Source: Hyalella azteca (Eukaryota; Arthropoda; Malacostraca; Amphipoda; Hyalellidae). Taken from it: a stretch of DNA of 64,000 bases. The notes beneath the pieces were generated by a model that worked only from the letters and a program-made list of their open reading frames with translations, searched no databases and had not been told where the DNA came from. The position numbers and the translations under genes are program-made. Shown here piece after piece: positions 1 through 10,896 of this stretch. The number at the start of each line of letters is the position of its first letter. Positions within the stretch are counted from its first letter, which is position 1. The stretch spans positions 1 to 64,000 of the forward strand of contig NW_025944585.1 of assembly GCF_000764305.2 (NCBI RefSeq), read 5' to 3'.

Positions 1-1064
1 TTCAAATTCAAATAAGGCCCACCCACGGCCAGTGTAGCTGTCAGCTGCTCAGCTCACCTCTCTTCAGAAGTGTGAAAGCTTTTGCCAATGAAGGTGTTTT
101 ACGATCGGTCCATAAAGAAGTGTTGATCGGTTCAAAATGACATAAGACCAGTTACTTTTGAATAACCTATAGAATTGCACCATGCCAGCTCCATCAATCA
201 TCAGTTCAAAACCTAAAACAAAAGTACAAACAAGTAGCAAACTAAATTCACATTGTGAATTTAGTAACTTAATTTCATAATTTAGTAACTTTACTAACTT
301 AATTTCATTTTTTTCTTGGCTTCTTGAATAATTTTTAAAATCTGAATGTGTAAAATTAGAGACATTGGCCTCTTTGGCTCTTTACAAGTGTTGTCTTTAA
401 AAAGTAATTTTTACAACACTTCTCTTTAACTTTGCTTCTTCTTTGTTTGTTTGTAAGATATTCTTGAGTAGATGGGGAAATTAATAATGAACTGATTCTC
501 AAAAATTCCTGGTTTGCCACTATGTTGATGGTGGTTTTGCTACCTTTGGCCTCATTTTCCATGCTTGGTAAATTGGCTTAAAACCTTGAAATTCTGATCA
601 AATACAGAATTTTGATAGAAGCCAAGTTTTAAAAATGAATTATCTCTGAAAATTTTCAAAAAATAATTTAAATCTTTTCAATTTCCTTTTAGTAGGTATG
701 TGCATAAACAGTGCGTGCACCATAAAAAAAGAGGCAATATGGGGGACCATCAGTTTTGGTCTTGTTGCGTGGTGGGCATTTGTTTATCTCCACAATTAAC
801 TGACAGCTTAATTTGGTTAATGTGTGTATGAAAACATAAAATCTCAATTGTAACCATGCCATCTTGTTTATTATGAAGTTTTATTGTTTATAAGCTTAAT
901 TGCATTTTGGAAATGTTGCCACAAAGTTTAATGGAAAAAGTTATTTATGATTTTTGTCAGGTAACAAAACATAGATCTTAGACATGGTTGAACTAGTATA
1001 AGGTTGACCCATGAGAGGCTCATTTTCACGGATGGAGCTTGTTGTTCACATGTGATGTCACTGA

Positions 1065-1100
1065 TCCCAGTGACGTCACGGGCATTAACCAATCACCAAA
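1065..1100. promoter_or_regulatory. Possible promoter patch: full CRE palindrome and CCAAT box
   Basis: A perfect TGACGTCA lies at 1071-1078 and a CCAAT lies just after it in a short GC-richer stretch of otherwise AT-rich DNA. The position 1.7 kb upstream of the first AKR exon would suit a promoter, but no transcription start is visible and the motif could occur by chance. Confidence 0.25.
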
Positions 1101-2564
1101 ATGCATTCAAACCAGTCAATCAATCCGTCATGGGAATGACGGGTTTGTTTACATTTCTTGATCTCAGTGACGCAACAAGAAAGCTGAACTGAAAGGCAGA
1201 ACTTCTTGTGGTCAACATTATACAGTTTAACCATATGGATTTTGGATAAAATTTGGATTCTCTGTGCATGCTCTATGAATTTCTGGATTCATCAATTATA
1301 TGTGCATATTTTATAAGCTCTGCTAAAAAGACAATTGCAATGTCTTATGTCCGGTATGCCATTGTGAGTGTCAGTGTGATGGTGCTAGTTAAATTAGCCT
1401 AAGCTAGAAAACTGTCTAGCCTGGGGCTAGGCCAGGGTCTATTATCTGTAGCTAGCTCTGGGTGTAATTTCTAGGGATAAAATATTAGTATGAGATTTCT
1501 TTATATGCTTAATATTGATGATAATTTTCTAGGGCCACTGCCAGCTGAGGTGAGTGCTAAGGTTAGCTTAGCCCCAGCCCAGGGTATTCTCTATTACTGA
1601 TGACTGTTATTCATCGCTGTTATGATTGATATTTATCTCTAAATGATGAAATAGGTATACTTCTCCAGCCCCAAATATATAATTTTCTTCTATTGATGGG
1701 AGAAATTTTTGATGTAAGATACTTTCAGTGTCTAAACTATGAAAAACTGAAATATTTTAATTCAGACAATATTGTACCATTCATATATATCAGTTGCACC
1801 CATATTACATTCCATAGAGCTGTCAGAGCTCTGATCCAAATGTTTTTTTTTAGTTCCAATTAGATTTTTTTAGTCCCAATTTTCAGCTTGTAATTGGTAA
1901 GAAAATCTCATAACATGTACAAAAATGGGTAAATTTTCAGGTCATAATTTAAAATTGAAAATAAATTTATAGCTTCTCAGGTTTCAGTTTGACTACCTAC
2001 CTAGTTTGTGTTCATATGATACAGTATTTTTTCATGTTTCCTCTGTTTAAATGCATAATTTAAATATCATCACATTATCACATCATTATCATAACATAAA
2101 AATCATTATCATCACATAAAAAAGTTCTTTCTTGCACCAAGCTAGGTAGGTACTTTGCGAAAGTTTTTTTTTCAATTTTTTATGTGGTTAATTTTTTAGT
2201 GATTATCTTGACTTGATCCATAGTGTTGTGTTGACTCACGTGTCATTTTTACTAGCTTCTCTAATTTTTTCTCAAATGCAGATGGTACTTGGAAAATAAT
2301 CATTTGATTGACATTTCATAGATTCTTCTAAAAGCATTTAAAACATGTCTCTAGTGGGTGCTTTCTAAGAAATGCTAGATAAAATAGGCTGTGACATGTA
2401 GGTAATTTGCCTTGGTGAAATTCTCAAGATGTAAGGTTCTATATTTAGGTTAGGCCCCTTATGTGTACAAGTTATATACTAGCCATGAGCATGGATGGCT
2501 TACCAGAATGATTTGTCTGATATTTATTGTAGAACTTTCCTATTCATTGCAAGAAATTTAGTTG

Positions 2565-2645
2565 CAGTACGTATTTCAACTAATTCAAACTGACTATACG
2601 TATTTCAAATAATTCAAACTGACATTATGTATTTCAACTAATTAG
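2565..2645. repeat. Degenerate 31-bp tandem repeat, three copies
   Basis: Three successive copies built around gtatttcaactaattcaaac. No coding or splice signal is associated. Confidence 0.6.
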
Positions 2646-2835
2646 TTTTGATTCAAATGGCACCAATTCCCATACAGATCACACTTTCTAGAACATGTGA
2701 CATCTGGTCCCCATAGCCAGGAGGATGCAATCTGTTTAAGGGAACTAGCTACTGAACGCAGAGAAATGAATTTTTCTACAAAATATGATAAATATTAATC
2801 TAATGGTCGAAATTCATGCATACCACTTTTTTCAG

Positions 2836-3003
2836 AGTGAGCCTGGTGAAGTTGGGCAAGCCATAAAGAATGCTCTGGACATCGGTTATCGCCATATTGA
2901 CTGCGCAATGATTTACGTAAATGAAAAGGAAATTGGAGATGCTCTGAAAAGTGCCTTTGAAGAAGGAATTGTGAAGAGAGAGGAGCTTTTCATTACAAGC
3001 AAG
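2836..3003 (+). CDS. AKR plus gene, exon 2 (catalytic Asp, Tyr, Lys)
   Basis: This 168-bp exon (56 codons, phase 0 to 0) starts after a ttttttcag acceptor and ends before gttggt. It encodes the GYRHIDCA signature and FITSK. The minus paralogue has an exon of identical length at 19091-19258. Confidence 0.9.
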
Positions 3004-6000
3004 GTTGGTATGTACATATATGTACCTATATATGTTAAAACACGGGTAGTAGTAGTTAATGACCAGAGAAATTGTTGATTCAAATTTTCAGGATCAAACA
3101 ATATTTTTCAGATGACTTTGGTTGATCAAAATATCTTGATCAAATATCTTGATGTTGGTCGATCAAATTTATCATCAACCAAGGTCATCTGAAAAATTAT
3201 TGTTTGACCCTTAAAATTTGAATCGATGATTTCTCTGGTCATTAACTACCGGTACCCGTGTTTAAACAAGCTTATTCTGCTATCTTATATATATATGTAT
3301 ACACCTTTAGCTTAATACAGCCAAAGCTTTCTTTATGCAAGTCTGATTGAAGACCAGAGCTTATTTTTATTAATAATCTTATATGTTTTTTCAATGAGCT
3401 GAACAAAATTTCTTGCTGATGCGGGGAGATCATTTTCAGGTGTTACTAAATGACATTTTAATGGAATGCAACATTTCAAATACTGAAATGTTCTTCAATG
3501 CAACAATTTCAAATTGAACTTTTAGAAATGACAGCACTCTACTACAAAATAAGGGTATTGTGGATGCAATTTGAAATGTAAGCTAGTTTAAAATTACTTA
3601 AAATAATTTCAACATCCAGACAAATCGTGTAGGTAGGTTTGAGGTTGATAGCTGGAGACTCGCTCTTGATAATGAGGGCCTCAGCTATCATCAGTCTCGA
3701 TGGGTCGGGGCACCGCATAACTATGCTGATGCAGGCCTCCAATGTCGCTCGGGTGATGGTCTCATTGTGAGCCTCCGGCATGTGGTTCTTAGGTCCTCCA
3801 GATTGTAGGTGGCATGTGAGTCGGCGGCTTAGGGTCATGCTAGTAAGACCAATGTAGTTCATACGGTATTCTGAAGAAGTCTGCAATCTTCTATATTGCA
3901 TGAAAATTTATGAATAATATTAGTTTCTTGATGCAGTCCAGATTTTTTGCAGGCATTATTATTCATGACAAGGTTTTTTATTTTCTTATTTTTGTAGTAG
4001 ATCAAAATTTATATTTTTTCATTATCCGTTGTGATAATGATAACGATATTATTATGGATGATTGATTGTAGGACTCGTTCATCTACTTTGTAATCTCTGT
4101 TCATATGGTTTTGGTACAAGATTGTTGTGGCCGTTCCATAAGTTATTGCTTCATTGTTAGTTCAGTTATTTCATGATTGATAACTTGATATTTCAGTGTA
4201 AACTGTTCTACGTATTTAAAAACCCATTATTTCCTAGGATTTGTTTGCAAGTTCTGAGTTCAGTTTTCAAATCACTCTTGTATGTGCATGTCTTGAATGC
4301 TTTTTGTATGAGAGCGCGTACAGTGCTGGTTTTATAGCATTGAGGGCATTCACTTTCTTTGTTTAGCACTTTTCCAACATTGATAGATTTTTGGCAAACA
4401 TTTGTGACAGAGGAACTATCTTGAATTTGCACTAATTTACCTAGGAATGGTAATTTGCTATTTTGTCCCATTTCATGAGTGAGCTTTCAGACTGAATCAT
4501 GTTCCAAAGCTTCTGGCAGTTCAATAAAATGCTTTTTGTCTTGAATAACAACGAAAATGTCATCTACATATCTGCAGTAAAGCTCAGACTTGATCTGTGC
4601 ATTGAGTACCCACTTAACGCTTGATTTTCCAGTTCACAAATGTAAAAATTCTGCAAAATTTTGACCCAGAGGGCATCCCATGACAACGCCGTTAATTTGT
4701 CAATATACGGTGTTTTGTTATCAGACAAAGGATATTCTGAAGTACTGAGGCAAAGAAGGTCAATTAGGGCCTTTTTTGAGGTGGGGGCTGAACATGGTCT
4801 TCATTCAAACCTGAATACGGTGGTATCTAACACCTCTGTACTACTAATGTACTTATTGAGATTCAACAGGTCTATCCAATCTTAGTTTGTTAGCTGAATT
4901 GAAGATTGCCAAAGTGAAGAAAGTATTGAGTATTTTTGAACTTCAAAGATAATTTTACTCTTGGTAAATCACTGCCAGGCAACAGGCATCTTATCCCATA
5001 AATCATCCAATTTCCTTGTTAACTTTGGTCCAATATATTTAATGTGTCTTGTTTTAATATTGATATATTCTTGAATAATGTTCCCTGACCAGATATTAAT
5101 CATGCTAACTTGTCACACTCCTTTTACATTTACCTTGCGTTTTATTTATAACCACCTATTGTTCATTTTTTAGCTGGAGACATAATTTAGCTACGAACTG
5201 TTCTGAATTGTCATACTAATTGAACAACTAAATTAATTGGTTTAATGTCAAGGTAATTAAACATCAATAGTACTTATGCAGCTGATGATGTTATTGAAGC
5301 TTCAGGCAAACAATGTGGTAAATGTTAGATGACACCAAGAGTATACATAGGAAAAATTTTTTTTTTATTCAGTGTATAACAATAATTACAATTAAGTCAA
5401 CTTATTTTAAATGTTCTCAACTTTGTTTATAACTCTTTAATGTTAAAAAAAATTGTGCAGTTGTGGAGCACCACTCACAGCCGAGAGTCTGTGGTACCAG
5501 CGCTACAACAAACCCTGGCCGACCTGAGACTGGACTATGTGGACCTCTACCTCATTCACTGGCCAGTTGGCTTCAAGGTTCCCTAGCTTTGCTAAAAAAT
5601 ACTAACCAAAGTAATTATTAGGTTTGAATATAATTGTATTTCATTATTACTTGTTACGTTAATACAACACACTTATTATTTAATATGTATGTCGTATTAA
5701 CCATAAATTATAGTCATGAGTGTAATTTTAATAGCCAATATCGTTTTGTATACCTACATTGAAGTTGCAATTTTCAAAACTTTTATTACAGTTGTGTATT
5801 TAAGTATAAGGATCATCATCAGCATATGTTTTTTTTATCTACATCTGATTTGAATGGCTCTAATGATAGGCAATCATGAAAGCACGTATGTCTTCAGAGT
5901 TTATTGCTTTTATTGATGTGTTTCAAAATAGTTCAATGTAGATTTTTGCTTATAAGGTGTTCCTTTTGCATATAGTATTTTGTAACAGGTCAAAACTCCT

Positions 6001-9000
6001 GTAGCTAAAATTTGAAATTCAAAAAATTTGTACTGCAAATTTTATACATGTATTGCCATTGCTCTTTTGCTTGATGGTAATAAAATATCTGAAAATATGA
6101 TAATATTATATATAATAATTTATAGCCAAATCATTGCTGATGCATTTCAGGTGAGGTTCCATTTTGACATTGCTAGTATTCCTATTATACAATAAAAAAA
6201 AAAACAAGTGAAAAAATGCATGCTAATGATACTGTTTAAAGAAGAACTTTTGATTTTATCAATTCAACAAATTTGTGATGAACTTGACAGGAAGGCACTG
6301 GCGAGCTTCACCCCCTGGATGAACATGGCAAGCATATATTCAGTGACGTGGACTTTGTTGAAACTTGGCAAGGCATGGAGGAAGCTGCCAAGCTTGGGCT
6401 TGCCAAGGCTATTGGCGTGTCCAATTTCAGCGCACCACAAATTGACAGAATTCTTGACAAGTGCAGCATCCCACCTGCCAACAACCAGGTGGTTAAATAA
6501 CTAGTTAAATGTGCCCACCTGCCAACAACCAGGTGGTTAAATAACTATTAAATAACTAATTAAATGTGCCCACCTGCCAACAACCAGGTGGTTAAATAAC
6601 CAATTGACTGTGCCCACCTGTCAACAACCAGGTGGATAAATAACTTATTAAATGTGCCCACCTGTCAACAACCAGGTGGTTAAATAACCAATTGAATGTG
6701 CCCACCTGTCAACAACGAGGTGGTTAAATAACCAATTGAATGTGCCCACCTGTCAACAACCAGGTGGTTAAATAACTAATATTAAATGTGCCCACCTGCC
6801 AATAACTAGGCGGTGAAATCAACTACCGGTAATGAGAATTTAAAAACTAATCTTGCATTCAGGTGCAATTGAGCAGCTTCTTTTGCTACATTTTCATCAT
6901 TAGTAAATGCATAGCTCTGGCAAAATACATGGTAATATAGATGTATATAAGCAGCATATGCTATCAGTATATAATAGTACCATTACCAAGCGTGTTACAG
7001 GCTGGAGAGCCTACCATACCTGACGCAGCGCGAGCTCATGTGGTTACTTTTATGTTGATATTCATTGTTATCATACATAGCACTGTCTGAAGAATATAAT
7101 AATAACATTACAGGTGGAGAGCCACCCGTACCTGACGCAGCGCGAGCTCATCGACTACTGCAAGAGCAAGGGCATCGCCGTCACCGCCTACAGCCCCTTG
7201 GGGGCACCGAAAAGGTAATATAGAATAGAATAGAAGTGTCGGCGTTGGAGAAATAGGCCCATGGCCTGTTGCCGATTCTTGAACTTTTCGTGACTTGATT
7301 CACAAGGGATCCGGCCTTTGGAACCCGATCTTTTTATAGCTGACGATTGATTGAGATAGCTGCTGGACTTATTGCCTGGTCCGTAATTTGCTAGGCATTT
7401 TAAGACTGAACATATGCTCCTGCATATCTTCGTCTAGTCTGTTTTTGAAGGCGTTCATACTCGAAGCGTCAACAATGCTATCAGGGAGGCTGTTCCACAT
7501 GTTACCATTTACTCAACCTTCCTCCAGTAGCTGCTAAGTTGCGATTCTCAATGATATGTAATATGTTTCAAAGCAAATGATTTGATTGTCACTATAACCA
7601 CTTAGTTTTTATTTAGTTTTTTTTTATGTATTTAACTCAATGTATGTAACTTTTTTTTATTTAGTTTTTTTATGTATGTAACTTTTTTCAAAGCAAACGA
7701 TTTGATTGTCACTATAACCACTAGTTTTTATTTAGTTTTGTTGGAAAGGTCGCGGACATAACGTGTTATTCACTTACGCCATTTGGATAGAGTGTTGCCA
7801 GAGCCGCCGGATATTGGATGGAAAACAATATTAAAATGATAATTTTAATAATATGATTAATAAATAAATATTGATTGTACGGCCATTGAAAAAGACTTAT
7901 TTGTGTCCACTTTACCCAGGCCGTGGGCGCAGTCAGAAGACCCTGTGGTGCTGGAGGACCCTAAAGTGAAAGCCCTCGCCGCCTCGTACGACGTCACCCC
8001 CGCGCAACTCCTCATCAGGTTCCAGGTGCGCCTGATGGTGACCTTATGACCTTGTGACCTTATGACCTTATGACCTTGTGACCTTATGACCTTGTGACCT
8101 TGTGACCTTATGACCTTGTGACATTGTTACCATACGACCTTGTGACCTTTCGATGAGATAGTGACTTCCTAGTCCCCGGTCACGCTGATGCGCCGCCTTC
8201 GTCGTCCTCCGTCTCCGAGTTGTCGCTAGGCAGGTCATCCCGCCCTCGGGTCCCGGATGTAACGTTGGACGTGTTGCTGCTGGGGCTGCCTGCTGTGTGA
8301 TTTGTGTTCTAGTGTTTTGTGTGAGGTGTGCGTGTTGTTGTAGCGTTGTGTGCGTGTTGTTAAAGCGTTGTGTGCGTGTTGTTATAGCGTTGTGTGCGTG
8401 TTGTTATAGCGTTGTGTTGTCTATGATTGGTGGATTTTGCTTGAAAGGCCGTCAATGATTGGCTGATGAACTTACGATCTCTTAACTTTTTTTGAAAGTA
8501 TGGGCCCAGGAGGCTACTAACCCCTAACTTACGTTGGACAGGTCTGGTCGTTCACCATATCCCAGGATGATATGGCGGCTTTAGAGGGGCTCAACAAGCC
8601 CTTCCGTATGGTGCATGGTGACTGGTAGGTACCATCGTTATTCACTACCATCACAGTTACAATCAATGATCTACTGGGAACAGTGATTGCTGGTAGTTCC
8701 GAATGCCTACGTATGTGTTATGCCTTCTATACGTATGCAATTTTGCTGTGTTTATAAAAGAGATTGATTTTTGCAAACATTTAATACAAATATTTCCAAA
8801 ATTCCTTCTCTTTGACATGCAAAGCAACTCGGCAATAAATTTTAATTGAAAAATAGCATACATTCATTCATTTTATCCATCTGTGATTAGTACTATTGCG
8901 TTGAATGATGGGTGTTCCACGATTGATTTTTGCTTGGTTCTAAGTTAGTTATGTAATTAACGAGATACATTTTAGTATTTATTTTCTCTATAATTGTTTT

Positions 9001-9098
9001 TGTAGCGAGTCTAATCGATCATTTCCTGCTCCCAATTCCTCCTTTGTTTGTTCAGGTTCAAGGACAGCCCCTACTACCCCTTCGGCACGCCGTTTTGA
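2836..9098 (+). CDS. Aldo-keto reductase (AKR1-like), seven exons, 5' end and one internal exon not found
   Basis: Coding exons are 2836-3003, 5461-5577, 6291-6488, 7114-7214, 7920-8025, 8542-8624 and 9056-9098, all with AG/GT borders and compatible phases. The protein is an NADPH-dependent carbonyl reductase of the AKR1 (aldose reductase) type, expected in the cytosol. The whole catalytic tetrad is visible: Asp and Tyr in HIDCAMIY, Lys in FITSK, His in LIHWP. GVSNFS and AYSPLG are further family signatures. The last codons are YYPFGTPF and stop. Two parts are absent: exon 1, and the 66-bp exon coding the cofactor-binding IPKS segment, which the minus-strand paralogue has at 14379-14444. Skipping that exon keeps the frame. 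Family assignment is secure. Whether the product is active is doubtful without the IPKS segment, and the absence may be an assembly loss. Confidence 0.85.
3035..3266. mobile_element. Foldback (MITE-like) inverted repeat in AKR intron
   Basis: Two arms of about 80 bp face each other. The left arm holds taatgaccagagaaat and the right arm holds its complement at about 3230-3245. The outer ends are acacgggta and tacccgtgt. No coding capacity and no certain target-site duplication, so a non-autonomous DNA element is inferred from structure alone. Confidence 0.6.
3590..4885 (-). mobile_element. Penelope-like retroelement, 5'-truncated and decayed
   Basis: Read on the minus strand, broken frames give, in order, [15 protein letters not shown] and [10 protein letters not shown] (reverse transcriptase core with the catalytic YVDD), KLPFLGKLV, a Cys-containing [15 protein letters not shown] block, and finally a GIY-YIG-type nuclease segment with [18 protein letters not shown] and IAEALIIK. 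That RT plus C-terminal GIY-YIG order is the hallmark of Penelope-like elements. Stops and frameshifts show that it is dead. It sits in an intron of the plus-strand AKR gene, in antisense orientation. Confidence 0.85.
5461..5577 (+). CDS. AKR plus gene, exon 3 (catalytic His)
   Basis: This 117-bp exon (39 codons, phase 0) encodes [12 protein letters not shown] through [16 protein letters not shown]. The His of LIHWP is the catalytic histidine of the family. The equivalent exon of the minus paralogue is cut off before this motif. Confidence 0.9.
6291..6488 (+). CDS. AKR plus gene, exon 4 (GVSNF signature)
   Basis: This 198-bp exon (66 codons, phase 0) encodes [16 protein letters not shown] and [15 protein letters not shown], ending IPPANNQ. 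Its last 19 bases and donor are the seed of the tandem array that follows. No counterpart was found in the minus paralogue. Confidence 0.9.
6470..6829 (+). repeat. Donor-anchored minisatellite: eight copies of exon 4 end plus 5' splice site
   Basis: Copies start at 6470, 6514, 6569, 6613, 6657, 6701, 6745 and 6791, with a period of mostly 44 bp. Each holds cccacctgycaacaaccag followed by gtggttaaataa, which is the exon end, the donor and the first intron bases. Seven of eight keep AG/GT. Reading through any copy beyond the first gives V-V-K-stop, so only the first donor makes full-length protein. Confidence 0.95.
7000..7044 (+). pseudogene. Partial duplicate of AKR exon 5 start
   Basis: The sequence after a gtgttacag acceptor-like site matches the first 35 or so bases of exon 5 (acctgacgcagcgcgagctc is exact), then stops at gctcat and runs into a second copy of the intron end. 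It is a truncated acceptor-side duplication with no donor, so it cannot act as an exon. Confidence 0.8.
7114..7214 (+). CDS. AKR plus gene, exon 5
   Basis: This 101-bp exon encodes [20 protein letters not shown] and [13 protein letters not shown], with a split Arg codon at the end. About 60 bp, from agctcatcgac to ccttgggg, are identical to the minus-paralogue exon at 15453-15553, which has the same length. Confidence 0.92.
7217..7510 (-). mobile_element. 3' end of a LINE with (TTCTA)n tail
   Basis: On the minus strand 7507-7369 encodes [20 protein letters not shown] and [14 protein letters not shown], then a stop at 7371-7369. This is the typical C-terminus of LINE reverse transcriptase ORFs. 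A short 3' UTR follows, ending in a TTCTA pentamer tail at about 7217-7230, just inside the AKR intron. The 5' part is missing, as is usual for target-primed insertion. A second copy is at 21216-21426. Confidence 0.8.
7920..8025 (+). CDS. AKR plus gene, exon 6
   Basis: This 106-bp exon completes a split Arg codon and encodes [14 protein letters not shown] to [10 protein letters not shown], ending in phase 0. The minus paralogue exon 14847-14952 has the same length and phase. Confidence 0.9.
8038..8149 (+). repeat. Nonamer array (TGACCTTAT / TGACCTTGT), about 12 copies
   Basis: The array starts 12 bases after the exon 6 donor. Each unit contains TGACCT, the complement of the AGGTCA nuclear-receptor half-site, and the 9-bp period spaces half-sites as direct repeats with 3-bp gaps. 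A regulatory role is only a possibility. Confidence 0.9.
8330..8416 (+). repeat. 22-bp tandem repeat, about four copies
   Basis: The unit is gcgttgtgtgcgtgttgtta plus two bases. It lies in the same intron as the nonamer array. Confidence 0.85.
8542..8624 (+). CDS. AKR plus gene, penultimate exon
   Basis: This 83-bp exon encodes [20 protein letters not shown] and FRMVHGD with a split Trp codon. The sequence matches the C-terminal helix region of AKR1 enzymes. Length and phases equal those of the three paralogous exons on the minus strand. Confidence 0.88.
9056..9098 (+). CDS. AKR plus gene, last exon
   Basis: This 43-bp exon encodes [13 protein letters not shown] and a TGA stop at 9096-9098. 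It has the same length as the last exons of the minus paralogue (10897-10939 and 12459-12501). Confidence 0.85.
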
Positions 9099-10764
9099 AC
9101 CCACTCGCGGGATACCAGATCAACCTTACAACTACAAAAAATAGAACTCAGTACTCACTGCAGTGAGCGACATAAAGCGCATTTTCTCGTCGACGAAAAC
9201 TTGAGGTTACGGACAGACAGACGGACGGACGGACAGACGGATATGGCAAGCACAATAGTGCATTTTTTCCATAAATGAGAAAATGGGCTAAAAATTGAAC
9301 CCAACCGCAAACAGATTCCTTTTAAATCTTGTTAATACCATGGAATCCTACTCTGACTAGTTACATTTTGAATGGTACTAATAGAAAAATTAAATGTAAT
9401 CTAATTTAATCTAAACTAATTTAAGTTACCATTGACTAGTCTCACAACCCGCAACTTCCCTCTAACCACCTCCCTTCTGCTATCCTCCTTCCCTCTAACC
9501 ACCTCCCTTCTGCTATCCTCCTTCCCTCTAACCACCTCCCTTCTGCTATCCTCCTTCCCTCTAACCACTTCCCTTCTGCTATCCTCCTTCCCTCTAACCA
9601 CCTCCCTTCTGCTATCCTCCTTCCCTCTAACCACCACCCTTCTGCTATCCTCTTCTTCTACTACCCTCCACGGCCTCCAGCCAACACAACACTGCCAATG
9701 TTCCATCAACGGCAGGATAGCAAGCCTCGGTGAATCTCAGCGATTCGCATTGAATGCAATGTAGAAATTGTACGTGAATCTCACGATAATTTGTGACTGA
9801 ATTAGCTTCAAATAAGCAGTAAACCTCAGAGCTTGGATTTATGCTAAATTAGAGTGCAACCGTCACGTCATCAATAACGAGGTAAAATCTTCTGCGCATT
9901 TGCGAGAAGAAATAACTCGCGTTTTCGAACCTCGTCACGTCTCTTGCACATCGTCAGAACATTTGAATGTCAATTTAAATAATGTCACATGCTTTTATCA
10001 AGTCTGCACATCAAGACTATTTGTGTACGACCGAATATTAAGTTCAGCTGGTTCATGCTTTTCGTTAGTTAAAATCGGTAGCTGATGCTGAAGTTATACG
10101 ATGTCAAGGTACACAGAGGTTAGGGAGAGGCTGAGTCAAAATACGAGTTTGAATTATGATTATTTTTTCTCAAATACAGAGCTGGTACTTCTAGTCTTTT
10201 TTTATATAAACTTGAATTTCTTGCACATTCATAAAAAGTCTCGTGAATGTCACATAAATTCTGTTGCGATATTTATATCTCATCTGATGGTACATAAAAA
10301 ATGATTGCAAAGATTAGTCTAGAAAATGTCTATTGTTCATACATTTGTACAGCTAATGTATAGTTTCTTTTCTTACAATCACCTCGTATAATCTTGTCAC
10401 CTCGTAGCGAAATTAATAATGAATATAGAACGTTAAATGCGGGACTAATTAAGGACTGAAATTTTAGTTACAGTCGCTACGATCAAACTCGTTCTGGTAT
10501 ATTATTCAATTGAAATAATCAATTAAAAAACTGATGCTGAAGAAATAAGAAAGAAAAACTGTCCCCTTTCCGTAGTACATAGAAATAAGGAAAATGACCG
10601 TCAATTAAATCTGGTGAAAAAGTATATTTGAGGAATGCCTTCAGTTTTGCAGGCGCTGTGTCGCGCTGTGGCTCTTCCACTGACTACGTGCCACTAGTTA
10701 CCGAGGAGTTACTAGCCATTAGCTTCTAGATGCATACGTTGCCACTGCTTCGTTGGGTAGTGAC
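9099..10764. other. Convergent intergenic region between the AKR paralogues
   Basis: No gene is seen. A short GACA/GACG microsatellite lies near 9212-9240 and a 33-bp minisatellite at 9455-9652. The rest is AT-rich unique sequence up to the adapter at 10765. Confidence 0.6.
9455..9652. repeat. 33-bp polypyrimidine minisatellite, six copies
   Basis: The unit is cttccctctaaccacctccc plus 13 bases. Because 33 is a multiple of three and the unit lacks stops, it creates long false frames on both strands (9416-9764). Strong pyrimidine strand bias is visible. Confidence 0.95.
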
Positions 10765-10783
10765 CTGTCTCTTATACACATCT
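10765..10783 (+). other. Nextera (Tn5 mosaic end) adapter sequence left in the assembly
   Basis: The 19 bases ctgtctcttatacacatct match exactly the transposase mosaic-end sequence read out of Nextera libraries. An N follows at 10786. This is library contamination at a sequence join, not biology. Confidence 0.93.
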
Positions 10784-10785
10784 AG

Positions 10786-10786
10786 N
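10786..10786. other. Single N at a probable assembly join
   Basis: The N directly follows the Nextera adapter and precedes sequence resembling the flank of the last exon of the AKR minus gene. Confidence 0.9.
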
Positions 10787-10896
10787 AGTTAGACATCATA
10801 ATTTTTAATTGAAGTTGCGGTGCCTAGAATATATTTATTCTTCATATAGCAGTTGTTGCAGTGGCAGCAGTGCAGTAGGAGCTGTGCAGTGACGTC

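Larger units (their letters stand above)
1..2835. other. No exon recognised; upstream or first-intron DNA of the plus-strand AKR gene
   Basis: The first recognisable exon starts at 2836 with AKR residue about 26, so an exon 1 coding the N-terminal strand (about 25 codons ending in a GLGTW-like motif) is expected upstream. I searched this stretch by eye and did not find it. It holds AT-rich sequence, a degenerate 31-bp repeat near 2565-2645 and a promoter-like patch near 1060-1100. Confidence 0.5.
8026..8541 (+). other. Intron lacking the expected 66-bp IPKS exon; two minisatellites
   Basis: The paralogue carries an exon for [20 protein letters not shown] here. I see no such sequence in this intron. 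It holds a TGACCTTRT nonamer array (8038-8149), a 22-bp array (8330-8416) and part of a dispersed repeat (8474-8511). Confidence 0.7.

Noticed and set aside
4661..4885. Plus-strand 74-codon gene
   Set aside because: Shadow of the minus-strand Penelope-like reverse transcriptase.
8200..8270. Remnant of the IPKS exon (aggtcatcccgccctcggg)
   Set aside because: Only a few words resemble it; the frame gives no IPKS motif and no acceptor or donor pair fits.
9416..9764. Overlapping open frames on both strands
   Set aside because: Caused by a 33-bp minisatellite.
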